DNA from: Terriglobia bacterium
Lineage (GTDB): Bacteria > Acidobacteriota > Terriglobia > Bryobacterales > Bryobacteraceae
Assembly: GCA_020073265.1 (NCBI GenBank)
Contig: JAIQFN010000028.1
Span: 1 to 64,000 of the forward strand
DNA: 64,000 nt
Reading direction: 5' to 3'
Made by a program: the position numbers and the translations under genes. This document shows positions 51,539 through 58,682 of this stretch, one piece after another. The notes under the pieces were generated by a model. That model searched no databases and was not told the DNA's origin. It saw only the letters and a program-made list of their open reading frames with translations. Every line of letters starts with the position of its first letter. The stretch's first letter is position 1.

Positions 51539-52084
51539 GTGCCGGTGCAAACGGAGATGGAATCGACAAGCGCTTTGATATCACGGCGTCAAGAAGTGAT
51601 GGAGCGCCTTTTCACCGACCTGCAGGTAGAACGCTTCAATCAGCTCTACTATCAGACAAGAGCTAAGACTACCAAAGCTTTGATCACGTTTGCGAATGTG
51701 ATTGCGGTACTCGCTGCAAGCGCTGCTTTCACTGGACTGCTCAAGGGCGGCAATGGAATATCGCAATTCGTTTTGCAAGTTCTGATGGTGATCGCTGCAA
51801 TTTCCGCAGCAATCGTGCCAGTATTAGGTCTCGAATCTAAGTTCTCTCAGTTGGAACGAGCCGCGTTGGGCCATGCCATTGCCAAGGATAGACTATGGTC
51901 CCTACTGCGAGACCTGAAGCTCTCCGATATCGACGACAGCCATGAAGTACGCGAGAAGGAGATTACGGCTTTCAGGGATGCCCTGAGTGCCCTAGATGAG
52001 GAGCCGCATGATGCCGTCAGGCGTTCGTGCTGGGAAGAAGTCAAGCGTGAGCTTCCCGCCGAAAAAGCCTGGACGATCATATGA
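51539..52084 (+). CDS. two-TM SLATT-like protein
   Basis: 181 residues from a GTG; an ATG at 51557 with GGAG directly before it is a second choice. A polar N-terminal helix is followed by two membrane segments (about 47-69, ALITFANVIAVLAASAAF, and 74-98, VLQVLMVIAAISAAIVPVL), then a charged helical C-terminus of about 80 residues. This layout is that of the SLATT domain, a two-TM pore-forming effector family found in nucleotide-second-messenger conflict systems, but no sensor or cyclase gene is adjacent. The call is by architecture only. Base composition is lower in GC than the flanking genes, in line with acquired DNA. Confidence 0.5.
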   Translation: MPVQTEMESTSALISRRQEVMERLFTDLQVERFNQLYYQTRAKTTKALITFANVIAVLAASAAFTGLLKGGNGISQFVLQVLMVIAAISAAIVPVLGLESKFSQLERAALGHAIAKDRLWSLLRDLKLSDIDDSHEVREKEITAFRDALSALDEEPHDAVRRSCWEEVKRELPAEKAWTII

Positions 52085-52187
52085 GTTCGCGGCCGCTGGA
52101 AAAGCGCGGTGGCCAAGCGCCGCAGAACTGCCCAAGAGACCGCCTCCTCCTCCGCCAAAGAAGAGTACCGCGACTCTGAATCGCTAG
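51996..52187 (+). CDS. overlapping small ORF with proline-rich tail
   Basis: 63 codons in the +1 frame relative to the two-TM gene, overlapping its last 89 bases and ending ELPKRPPPPPPKKSTATLNR. The basic and polyproline tail reads like a real protein end. It may be a separate small gene or, with a +1 frameshift, an extension of the two-TM protein. Neither a good ribosome site nor a family match was seen, so confidence is low. Confidence 0.25.
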   Translation: MRSRMMPSGVRAGKKSSVSFPPKKPGRSYEFAAAGKARWPSAAELPKRPPPPPPKKSTATLNR

Positions 52188-52217
52188 TTCTCGGCAAAGG
52201 ACTTTTGAAACGGGAAC

Positions 52218-52255
52218 GGGGCTCTGGTAGTGTCCTATCATCCGGTTGCTGGCTT
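52218..52255 (+). repeat. left target duplication and terminal inverted repeat of IS1-type element
   Basis: GGGGCTCT (52218-52225) is the target copy. The element begins GGTAGTGTCCT at 52226. Within the first 30 bases the inverted partner on the right matches at 11 of 11, then at GTTGCT (positions 20-25) and scattered bases. IS1 ends also begin GGT and make 8-9 bp duplications. Confidence 0.85.
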
Positions 52256-52349
52256 GGTGGGGGTCGCGCCCGCATTGAATGCCAAATCTCTTTACACATT
52301 TCAGCGTCGGGCGTATGCTGAGTGTAGATGGATCGTGAAGTACGCATAG

Positions 52350-52577
52350 CTATTGCAGCGGGCCTTCGAAGCGTCTCAAAATCTCTTCAACAGTTCTGTC
52401 TTCCTGAAACTTGGCAGTCGCCTTCGCAAGCTGTTCCATTAACCCAGTCGCCATTTGCGGCGGCATCAGACGCCCAAGGGCCGTTACCAATGCGCCCAGC
52501 AGTTCAAGAATCTGACGTGACTGGGCAAACTGAACTTGCAGAATCATCAATAGTTCTTCCTGAGTGATTTTTTCCAT
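52350..52577 (-). CDS. small protein downstream of transposase, unknown
   Basis: 75 residues from the ATG at 52577 (MEKITQEELLMILQVQFAQ); a TTG at 52595 would overlap the transposase stop. Helical throughout, with Gln/Leu heptads and EEILRRFEGP at the end. Directly after the transposase gene and inside the element, so probably part of it, either as a regulator or helper of transposition or as cargo. No family recognised. Confidence 0.55.
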   Translation of the reverse strand: MEKITQEELLMILQVQFAQSRQILELLGALVTALGRLMPPQMATGLMEQLAKATAKFQEDRTVEEILRRFEGPLQ

Positions 52578-52591
52578 AGGCACGTAGCATA

Positions 52592-53533
52592 TCAACGTGC
52601 TTCAATCAGTTCCCGAACCGTCCAAATATGATCCGCAATCCCCGCCTCCATTGCAGGCGTAACCCTCAACGTCCGATGCACGCGCACAAAGTTGTACCAC
52701 GCAAAGTGCAGACACAGCGCGGCCCAGTGGTTCTCAAACTTGCGGGAGAATGCATTCGTCAATCTGGTCATCCGGCGAATCTGCATCCGCATGGTGAGGT
52801 TCTGACGCTCGATGTGGCTAGTGCATATCTTGGCGGGGTCAGGATCGCCAAGGATAGCCTTCTTAGTCGTATCTACCACCTCAGGTGGCGAGTAGCGTGT
52901 CTCGCCTTCTTGGGGAGCCGCATAGGTCTTAATCAGCATCCCGTAATCGACTCGATCCGATAGCGTGCTATCAATTGCCTGAATGTAGGGCTGGAAACCA
53001 TCAGTCGTCAGTTGATACCACTGTCGCGATGTAGCTGCCCTAAGACCCTCGATGAAAGCGTTCGTGGTGGCCTGATTACGCTTGCCAAGAGCGAAGTTCA
53101 AAACTAACTTGCTCTCCTGGTCGATTGCAACGAAGCAATAGAAATCGCCAATCGTGGCGTCATTCTCGCGGCCCATGGGCCGGTTCCGCTCCTTGCAGTA
53201 TAGGTATTGCCACACCTCATCAGCCTGCACGAACCGAACCGGAACATTGACGATTAGGTGGCCCATGAGCTTTTCACACCGCTCACCGGCCAGCACCAAG
53301 AGCTTTAGAATCGTGTCGCGGTGAACCTCGGTCAAGCGCTCAATCGAACGAATCGAGCAACCCTCAACCAACATCTTTAGAATCGTTTCAGCCTTGTCGA
53401 GCGAGAGGCGCATTTCATCAAGCTGGCCTGGTTGGGTAAAGGTCCGCCCGCACTGCCGACAACGGAAGCGCTGGCGACCATTGGGATGCTTGCCAAAGCG
53501 CTTGCAGGCGACTCGACAGGAATGGCACGTCAT
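52592..53533 (-). CDS. IS1-family transposase (single reading frame)
   Basis: 313 residues. N-terminal zinc ribbon with CxxC pairs (MTCHSC at 3-6, RCRQC at 25-28), as in InsA. A helix-turn-helix follows (GCSIRSIERLTEVHRDTILKLL, shown here as GCSIRSIERLTEV). The DDE part has FVQADEVWQYL, GDFYCFVAIDQESKL, QLTTDGFQPY and SHIERQNLTMRMQIRRMTRL, then FENHWAALCLHFAWYNFVRVH. IS1 of E. coli uses a frameshift between InsA and InsB; here one frame covers both, as in IS1 relatives of environmental bacteria. It is full length and looks intact. It lies inside clear terminal repeats, so the element may still move. Confidence 0.9.
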   Translation of the reverse strand: MTCHSCRVACKRFGKHPNGRQRFRCRQCGRTFTQPGQLDEMRLSLDKAETILKMLVEGCSIRSIERLTEVHRDTILKLLVLAGERCEKLMGHLIVNVPVRFVQADEVWQYLYCKERNRPMGRENDATIGDFYCFVAIDQESKLVLNFALGKRNQATTNAFIEGLRAATSRQWYQLTTDGFQPYIQAIDSTLSDRVDYGMLIKTYAAPQEGETRYSPPEVVDTTKKAILGDPDPAKICTSHIERQNLTMRMQIRRMTRLTNAFSRKFENHWAALCLHFAWYNFVRVHRTLRVTPAMEAGIADHIWTVRELIEAR

Positions 53534-53658
53534 TCTAGACCTTGCTTTCTTCAGGCAAAAGGTCCAAAATGGCAGTGGGTAAGCAACCCTGCCTTGGGCT
53601 TGCCTGAGGCTAGCCCCGCAAGTAGTTGACGCTACAAACGGGGTGAGTTAATTGGGGG

Positions 53659-53725
53659 TGGAGGTGGAAGGAATCGAACCTTCGCCAGAGTGACTTCGCA
53701 GGCCATCCGGCAACCATTCACCCCC
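53659..53725 (-). ncRNA. tRNA-like or tmRNA-end-like fold inside the IS1-type element
   Basis: The minus strand has 5' GGGGGTG pairing with CACCTCC (one G-U), and a perfect T-arm GAAGG-TTCGATT-CCTTC directly before the 3' acceptor strand, then A. The middle is only about 35 bases and does not form a standard D-arm plus anticodon arm. The 3' end CACCTCCAC and the 5' start GGGGGTGAATGGTT resemble the two ends of tmRNA genes more than a normal tRNA. It may be a shortened tRNA/tmRNA mimic or relic. Function unknown. Confidence 0.35.
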
Positions 53726-53730
53726 ACAAA

Positions 53731-54234
53731 TCATTCCAGCCTCAAACGAAACTCATTTCGGTTGTTTTCTTTTCGCAACTCAAAAATTTCGGACTTCTTT
53801 TTCAGCGTCATGTCAATCGCGTTGTAAAGCGTACCCTTGCCCCGCTGGTCGAACTGTTTCTTGATTTCCTTTGTAGTCATCCACAGGTTGCCGTTGTCCC
53901 TGATAATTGCAGCAGCAGCATCTGCGATTGTGAGAGAGGCGAAGCCGTTGGCGCTAGGAACCTCAGAGGGTTCACTTTGGGTTCCTGCGTATAGATCGTA
54001 AGCCCTTTGGAGTGTGTTCTTTCGATCCGCTAGTGCATCGCGCTTTTTCTGGATCTCGCGAAGGCGTTTTTCTAGCACTTCCAATTCCTTGGCACATTGG
54101 TCCAAGTCCAGCTTTATACTGGCAGCCAGGTCCTTATTCATACTCCAATCATACTCCATGATGGAGTTGAGGTCAAGTAGAAAATTGGAGCTATTCTCCG
54201 AGGATTCCGTTACCGTGCTATCTTCGTTTTCCAT
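53731..54234 (-). CDS. coiled-coil protein with HARE-HTH-like winged helix (passenger)
   Basis: 167 residues from the ATG at 54234, chosen because AAGGAGG lies nine bases upstream; the longer frame to 54282 has none. Residues about 35-85 form a coiled coil (LDQCAKELEVLEKRLREIQ, KKRDALADRKNTLQRAYDLY). Residues about 100-167 look like a winged helix: LTIADAAAAIIRDNGNLWMT, TKEIKKQFDQRGKGTLYNAI, and a final strand NRNEFRLRLE, close to HARE-HTH/ASXL-type domains that bind DNA. It may regulate the element or a host gene. Its start codon overlaps that of the opposite gene by two bases. Confidence 0.65.
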   Translation of the reverse strand: MENEDSTVTESSENSSNFLLDLNSIMEYDWSMNKDLAASIKLDLDQCAKELEVLEKRLREIQKKRDALADRKNTLQRAYDLYAGTQSEPSEVPSANGFASLTIADAAAAIIRDNGNLWMTTKEIKKQFDQRGKGTLYNAIDMTLKKKSEIFELRKENNRNEFRLRLE

Positions 54235-54544
54235 GAGACAAAACCTCCTTGTTCTGCTTCTCGTGATCGCGTGCGGCATCATTGCCTACGATCACCTTCA
54301 ATCCGTGTTGCCTGTTCAGGCTCAATCTGGCTTTTCACCAGGAAAGTTCATGATTGTTCCAGCCCCGTATGACTACGAACAGTCAGGCAGGCCAACTATT
54401 CACGTACTGGGCGTATTCAAAATCGACACGCAAACTGGCCAAACTTGGGAATGGGAAGCTAGGCCAGATGACAAGGGAGCGCCAACCCGATATTGGTATC
54501 CCCAAGTAGACGCGCTTCCCGTGCCAACGCAGCCAAGGAACTGA
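54233..54544 (+). CDS. small exported protein (passenger), unknown function
   Basis: 103 residues. Signal peptide MRQNLLVLLLVIACGIIAYD with cleavage near VQAQ at about 32. The mature 70 residues, SGFSPGKFMIVPAPYDYEQ to DALPVPTQPRN, are rich in Tyr, Trp and Pro and look like a small beta protein. No ribosome site is visible before the ATG, which sits in CATG, overlapping the start of the opposite gene. The element therefore encodes an exported protein, uncommon cargo for an IS1-type unit. No family recognised. Confidence 0.6.
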   Translation: MRQNLLVLLLVIACGIIAYDHLQSVLPVQAQSGFSPGKFMIVPAPYDYEQSGRPTIHVLGVFKIDTQTGQTWEWEARPDDKGAPTRYWYPQVDALPVPTQPRN

Positions 54545-54553
54545 AGGAGACCT

Positions 54554-54841
54554 CTAGCGGGGCAAGAAGCCCATTCGCTTAGGAGCGCTATCAGGATCTT
54601 CCAGCCACAATATGCCTTCGATATATTTCCACGGAATGAATGCTCTCGACTTTGCGTCAGACGCATCCTTGCGGGCGCTGCGCACGAATACGCCATGATA
54701 GCTATGAGCATCCAGTACCCAGACCGTGAAGTAGGCTAGGTCGTCACCGATCTTATCTGGCGTCCTCTCTGTGAGGAAATGGAAGTAGCCCAAGCGCAAC
54801 CATGAGGTTTGCACAGTAATGAGCGCCAGTTCGCCAGCCAC
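54554..54841 (-). CDS. small protein near right end of element, unknown
   Basis: About 95 residues from a GTG at 54841. The frame continues upstream through the terminal repeat, but there it is antisense to lipA. LRLGYFHFLTERTPDKIGDD, LAYFTVWVLDAHSYHGVFV and AFIPWKYIEGILWLED read as a folded small domain. Convergent with the exported-protein gene, nine bases apart. It looks like the third passenger. The start is poorly defined. Confidence 0.45.
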   Translation of the reverse strand: MAGELALITVQTSWLRLGYFHFLTERTPDKIGDDLAYFTVWVLDAHSYHGVFVRSARKDASDAKSRAFIPWKYIEGILWLEDPDSAPKRMGFLPR

Positions 54842-54856
54842 CGCAAAGATGGTATC

Positions 54857-54894
54857 AAAGGAGCAACGATCTAACAGGACACTACCGGGGCTCT
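54857..54894 (-). repeat. right terminal inverted repeat and target duplication of IS1-type element
   Basis: The element ends AGGACACTACC at 54886. GGGGCTCT (54887-54894) is the second target copy, followed by GGTCGC of the original site. See the left end for the matching half. Confidence 0.85.
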
Positions 54895-54925
54895 GGTCGC
54901 GCGCACGAAGGATAGAATAAAAGTA

Positions 54926-55789
54926 GTGTTGGTTTCCATCAGCCCTTCCTCCGAACGGCCGGCGTGGCTGCGCGCCCCCGCGCCCAGCGGCGACAACTAC
55001 CACGAGTTGAAGAGATTGGTGACGGAGTTGAAGCTGCACACGGTGTGCGAAAGCGCGGCCTGTCCCAACACGGGCGAGTGCTGGAACCGGCGCACGGCGA
55101 CTTTCATGATTCTCGGCAACGTCTGCACGCGCCGCTGCGGCTTCTGCGCGGTGCAGAAAGGCGCGCCGCTCGCGGTGGATTATGACGAGCCGCGCCGCGT
55201 CGCCGAGGCCTGCGCCGCCCTGGGACTGCGCTACGCCGTCGTGACCAGCGTCAATCGCGACGACCGCAAGGACGGGGGCGCCGAGTTGTTCGCTCTCACC
55301 ATTCGAGCCATTCGCGAACGCATCCCGGGCTGCAAAGTCGAGGTGCTGGTGCCGGACTTTCAAGGCTCCGGGGAAGCCATGGAAATGGTTATGAATGCGC
55401 ATCCGGATGTGCTGAATCACAATATCGAGACGGTGCCGCGCCTGTACCGGCAGGTGCGCCTGGGTGCGCGTTACGAGCGGTCGCTCGACATGCTGGCCTT
55501 CGCCAAGCGTGTGCGGCCTTTCGTGCCCACCAAGAGCGGCCTGATGCTGGGGCTGGGCGAAAACATCGGCGAAGTGGAGCAGGTGATGCGCGATCTGCGC
55601 GCGCATCAAGTGGAGTTCCTCACACTTGGCCAATACCTGCGGCCTTCGGCCCGGCATTTGCCGATCATCCGCTATGTCCCCCAGGGCGAGTTTGACGACC
55701 TGAAGCGGTTGGGTTACGAGCTGGGCTTTTCGCACGTCGAGTCCGGGCCGCTGGTCCGCAGTTCCTATCACGCGAGCGACGCGGTCTAG
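54926..55789 (+). CDS. lipA: lipoyl synthase
   Basis: 287 residues from a GTG. The radical-SAM cluster motif is CTRRCGFC (CxxxCxxC) after FMILGNVCTRRCGFCAV. The auxiliary cluster motif CESAACPNTGECW (CxxxxCxxxxxC) lies about 25 residues earlier, as in all LipA. NHNIETVPRLYRQVR, KSGLMLGLGE and LTLGQYLRPS complete the signature. It inserts two sulfurs into octanoyl groups on lipoyl domains. The usual N-terminal extension is short. The IS1-type element ends 39 bases upstream, so the lipA promoter is partly inside the duplicated target; TAGAAT at 54913-54918 could be its -10, giving a leaderless message. Confidence 0.95.
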   Translation: MLVSISPSSERPAWLRAPAPSGDNYHELKRLVTELKLHTVCESAACPNTGECWNRRTATFMILGNVCTRRCGFCAVQKGAPLAVDYDEPRRVAEACAALGLRYAVVTSVNRDDRKDGGAELFALTIRAIRERIPGCKVEVLVPDFQGSGEAMEMVMNAHPDVLNHNIETVPRLYRQVRLGARYERSLDMLAFAKRVRPFVPTKSGLMLGLGENIGEVEQVMRDLRAHQVEFLTLGQYLRPSARHLPIIRYVPQGEFDDLKRLGYELGFSHVESGPLVRSSYHASDAV

Positions 55790-55790
55790 C

Positions 55791-56753
55791 ATGAGCGCCT
55801 TTCGCGAAGTTTACCCGGGCGTGTTGAAGCTGACGCTGCCGCTGCCGTTCGAGCTGGAATCGGTGAATGTTTTCCTGGTGGCGCTCGAGGACGGCTATAT
55901 GCTGATCGATTGCGGGATGGAGACCAAGCCCGCTTTTGAAACGCTGGAGAGCGCGATGGCCGAGCGAGGAATCGCCTGGACCGAAATCCGCCGCATTTTC
56001 CTGACGCACATGCATCCGGACCACATGGGGATGTCGGCGCGCCTGCTGGAGCTCACCGGCGCCGAACTCGCCATGCACGAAGCGGAGGCCAACCATTTAC
56101 GGATGGTCGCGACCGCCGAGCGGCGTTTCCCGTGGCTGGAGCTCGCGTACACGCAGGCCGGAGTCCCGAAAGCGCTCGAAGACAAGATGGACGAGCATTT
56201 CCTGGAAGTGCGGAAGAACTTTCACAACCTGACGCCGGATGTTCTGTTCGTCGGAGGCGAAGAGATTCCCACCGCGATCGGTCCACTGCAGGTGCTGTGG
56301 ACCTCGGGACACTCTCCGGGACACGCCTGCCTGTATTCAGCCGAGCGAAAAATCCTTTTCTCGGGCGACCAGATCCTGGAAAACATCACGCCCAACATCG
56401 CGTGGCATCCGGGGCGCGACATGCTGGGCGAATTCCTGGAATCGCTGGAGCGGCTGGCGGGCCTGGAAGTCGATCTGATCCTGCCCGCGCACGGCGAGCC
56501 TTTCTCCGGCCATCGCGCCTGGATCGAGCAGACCAAGACGCATCACCGCGAGCGCTGCGACGAGATTCTGGCTTTGATCGGGCAGTCGCCGCGCTCGGCG
56601 CACGTCCTGGTGGGCGAGATGTGGCGCAGAAAGCTGTCGCCGATCAATCATCATTTCGCGATTTTCGAAGTGCTGGCCCACCTGGAGCACATGCAGCGTC
56701 AAGGTCGCGTGCGCTCGAGCGAAGAGAACGGCGTGCTGGCCTGGCACCCCTGA
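55791..56753 (+). CDS. metallo-beta-lactamase-fold hydrolase
   Basis: 320 residues. The zinc motif HMHPDHMG (HxHxDH, about 66-73) follows LESVNVFLVALEDGYMLIDCG. Next is TSGHSPGHACLYS with the third His, LFSGDQIL with the bridging Asp, and LPAHGEPF with the last His. The C-terminal 70 residues (HHRERCDEILALIGQSPRSA, then AIFEVLAHLEHMQRQGRV) are a helical extension often found in acyl-CoA- or quinolone-type MBL hydrolases, similar to ELAC/glyoxalase II relatives such as LACTB2-like proteins. It starts one base after the lipA stop, so they share a transcript. Substrate not known. Confidence 0.9.
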   Translation: MSAFREVYPGVLKLTLPLPFELESVNVFLVALEDGYMLIDCGMETKPAFETLESAMAERGIAWTEIRRIFLTHMHPDHMGMSARLLELTGAELAMHEAEANHLRMVATAERRFPWLELAYTQAGVPKALEDKMDEHFLEVRKNFHNLTPDVLFVGGEEIPTAIGPLQVLWTSGHSPGHACLYSAERKILFSGDQILENITPNIAWHPGRDMLGEFLESLERLAGLEVDLILPAHGEPFSGHRAWIEQTKTHHRERCDEILALIGQSPRSAHVLVGEMWRRKLSPINHHFAIFEVLAHLEHMQRQGRVRSSEENGVLAWHP

Positions 56754-56760
56754 TGGCGAT

Positions 56761-56801
56761 TGTGGGGCAGCCAATCGTGGCTGCAGCCGGCTTTAGCCGG
56801 C
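56761..56801 (-). repeat. 41-bp double-hairpin repeat, copy 3 (inverted)
   Basis: Matches the reverse complement of copies 1 and 2 at 38 of 41 bases. Two of the three differences are in the two hairpin loops and one is the outermost base, so both 7-bp stems are kept. Its bases also supply the stop codon (TAA) of the leftward gene ending at 56793. Confidence 0.85.
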
Positions 56802-57359
56802 AGCACGGGTGTCGACGACTCCGGCGGTTGTCAAGAATCCTCCAGCGGACGTAAACTCTGACAGCATTTTGGCTGCCCTGTTTTCATCGAGCGCCTTCAC
56901 CGCATTCGTTACCAGCTCGACGCGCTTACCGGTCTTGAGCAGGCCGAAGGCCGCGAAGCGCACGCAGATCTCGGTCACCACACCGTAGACCACGTAGCAG
57001 TCGGCGTTCAAATCAGACAGTAGCGGCGCGAGGCAGGGGTTGCTGAAGCAATCCAGCTCCTGCTTTTCGAGAATCAGTTGCTGGACGCCTTCGCCCCGAG
57101 CCGGAAGCGTGGCGCGCTTTTCGCGCAATGTAATCGCGGGCTTCTGCTGGCCTACCGTGCCGGCCACGCAATGGTGCGGGTAAGTCTTGAACTCGGGATC
57201 ATCCTCGGCATGCGTGCACATGGTGGAGATCACCAGCGGCGCGCGGCGATTCAAATCCGCCACCGCCGCCAGGATTCTTTCAGCGCCCGGCACGTACAAC
57301 GCTCCCGCCGGATACATGAAATCAATCTGCGTGTCGATGTCGAAGAAGACCGTTTTCAT
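56793..57359 (-). CDS. isochorismatase-fold hydrolase, nicotinamidase-like
   Basis: 188 residues. Catalytic triad pattern: Asp in FFDIDTQIDFMYPAGALYVP (about residue 11-13), Lys in TLREKRATLP or nearby, and Cys in VVYGVVTEICVRFAAFGLL (TEICV, about 133-137). HAEDDPEF and HHCVAGTVGQQ correspond to the metal-site segment of nicotinamidases (DxHPxxH is altered). Nicotinamidase turns nicotinamide into nicotinate, the substrate of the phosphoribosyltransferase encoded upstream, whose end overlaps this gene's start by 38 bp. That pairing favours PncA function, though other isochorismatase-fold amidases cannot be excluded. Confidence 0.8.
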   Translation of the reverse strand: MKTVFFDIDTQIDFMYPAGALYVPGAERILAAVADLNRRAPLVISTMCTHAEDDPEFKTYPHHCVAGTVGQQKPAITLREKRATLPARGEGVQQLILEKQELDCFSNPCLAPLLSDLNADCYVVYGVVTEICVRFAAFGLLKTGKRVELVTNAVKALDENRAAKMLSEFTSAGGFLTTAGVVDTRAAG

Positions 57360-58668
57360 TCTGGACCTTTTCGTACAGCGCCATCAGCGCCTGGCTGTGC
57401 TCCACGTGATACTGCTGGTCGGTGTCGAACAGGCTTCGAATGGCGGTGGGCAGGCGCTTGATCGATTCGGCGGCGTACTGGCGCGTGGCCGTCACGCCAG
57501 GTAGAGGCTCCACCAGCTTTCCTCCCAGCAGCACCGGACGAAGCAGCGCGCGCGCCTCGGGTTCGCCTGGGCTGCATCCGATGCACTCCCACGAGCAGGC
57601 GATCACGTCGTGACCCGCCAGCCGGAAAACCTGCTTGGCGCCGGGCAGCGTGTGTTTGTCCTCGCTGAACTTGGCCGTGACGCGGCCGTCCAGCTCCACC
57701 AGTTTGTAGACCACGCCCAGGTTGGGCGAATCGGTGGAGGTGGCCAGGTCGGTTCCGACGCCGAACGCATCGATAGGAGCGCCGGCGGCGGCGAACTCGA
57801 GGATCTTGTATTCATTGAGATCACTGGTCGCCATGATCTTGGCGTCCTGAAGCCCGGCCTCGTCCAGGATCTTGCGCACCGCGCGCGAAAGCTCCACCAG
57901 GTTGCCGCTGTCCAGACGAACGCCCCACATCGGACGTCCCAGCGAAGCGGCCAGGCGAGCGCCTTCGATGGTGTCGTAGGTGTCGATCAGGTACACTGTC
58001 GCTTCACCCAGCAGGTCCTGCAGCCGCTGGCTGGCTTCGCGCTCGGTGGCGAAGGCTTGAATCCAGGAATGCGCCGCGGTTCCGAAGACGGGGATGCCGT
58101 AGCGGAAACCGGTTTCGGTGTTGCTGGTGCCGGCGCAGCCGCCGATGTAGGACGCGCGGCCCGCCAGCACGCCCGCTTCCGGCGAATGGGCGCGGCGCGT
58201 TCCGAAATCCACCACCGCGCGGCCGCCCGCAACCTCCACCATGCGCGCCGCCTTGGTCGCGATCAGCGATTGGAAGCCGATCGTCGCCAGCAGGTAGGTC
58301 TCGACAATCTGCGCTTCCATCAGCGGCGCCCGGACCGTCAGGAACGGCTCGCCGGCAAAGATCGGCGTGCCTTCTTTGATCGCGAACAGGTCGCCTGTGA
58401 ATCGCAGCTTCGCCAGCGCCTCGAAGAACCCCGGCGAGACGCGCTGGAATTGCGGCAAGGACCGCAGGTAGCGGATTTCGTCGGCGGTGAAGCGCAGGTT
58501 CGCGAGATACTCCACCACCTGCTCGAGACCGGCCGACAGCACGTAATTGCGATAGCGAGGCAGATGCCGGAAGAACAGTTCGAAGCTGGCGAGTTCGTCG
58601 GCCTTGCCGGCCTCGAAGTAACCGGCCGCCATCGTGAGCTGGTAGAGGTCGGTGAGGAGTCCGGTCAT
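57322..58668 (-). CDS. pncB: nicotinate phosphoribosyltransferase
   Basis: 448 residues, the length of the long-form NAPRTase. N-terminus GLLTDLYQLTMAAGYFEAGK; AVVDFGTRRAHSPEAG (about 150-165), GIPVFGTAAHSWIQAF with active-site His; VRLDSGNLVELSRAVR, IMATSDLNEYKILEF and DAFGVGTDLATSTDSPNLGVVYKLVEL. It makes nicotinate mononucleotide from nicotinate and PRPP in NAD salvage. Followed by the nicotinamidase-like gene and preceded, 14 bp away, by the DUF4340-like gene of the ABC set, all leftward. Nothing known links NAD salvage with this exporter, so co-transcription may be incidental. Confidence 0.95.
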   Translation of the reverse strand: MTGLLTDLYQLTMAAGYFEAGKADELASFELFFRHLPRYRNYVLSAGLEQVVEYLANLRFTADEIRYLRSLPQFQRVSPGFFEALAKLRFTGDLFAIKEGTPIFAGEPFLTVRAPLMEAQIVETYLLATIGFQSLIATKAARMVEVAGGRAVVDFGTRRAHSPEAGVLAGRASYIGGCAGTSNTETGFRYGIPVFGTAAHSWIQAFATEREASQRLQDLLGEATVYLIDTYDTIEGARLAASLGRPMWGVRLDSGNLVELSRAVRKILDEAGLQDAKIMATSDLNEYKILEFAAAGAPIDAFGVGTDLATSTDSPNLGVVYKLVELDGRVTAKFSEDKHTLPGAKQVFRLAGHDVIACSWECIGCSPGEPEARALLRPVLLGGKLVEPLPGVTATRQYAAESIKRLPTAIRSLFDTDQQYHVEHSQALMALYEKVQNENGLLRHRHAD

Positions 58669-58682
58669 GGCCCAGGGCCGTG

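Larger units (their letters stand above)
52226..54886. mobile_element. 2661-bp IS1-type element with passenger genes
   Basis: Bounded by GGTAGTGTCCT at the left and its reverse complement AGGACACTACC at the right, with the 8-bp duplication GGGGCTCT outside both. This is direct evidence of one insertion unit, about 1.1-1.3 kb longer than needed for the transposase part. Inside, in order: small ORF, IS1-family transposase, tRNA-like fold, HARE-HTH-like gene, small secreted-protein gene and a third small gene. All lie at lower GC than the surrounding genome. The empty site is rebuilt by joining 52225 to 54895; it lies between the SLATT-like gene and lipA. Confidence 0.8.

Noticed and set aside
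53659-53725. A normal functional tRNA gene
   Set aside because: About nine bases too short, no standard anticodon arm; reported as tRNA-like only.
54842-55792. The upstream part of the leftward frame ending at 54554
   Set aside because: Antisense to lipA and outside the element; only the last 95 codons look like protein.
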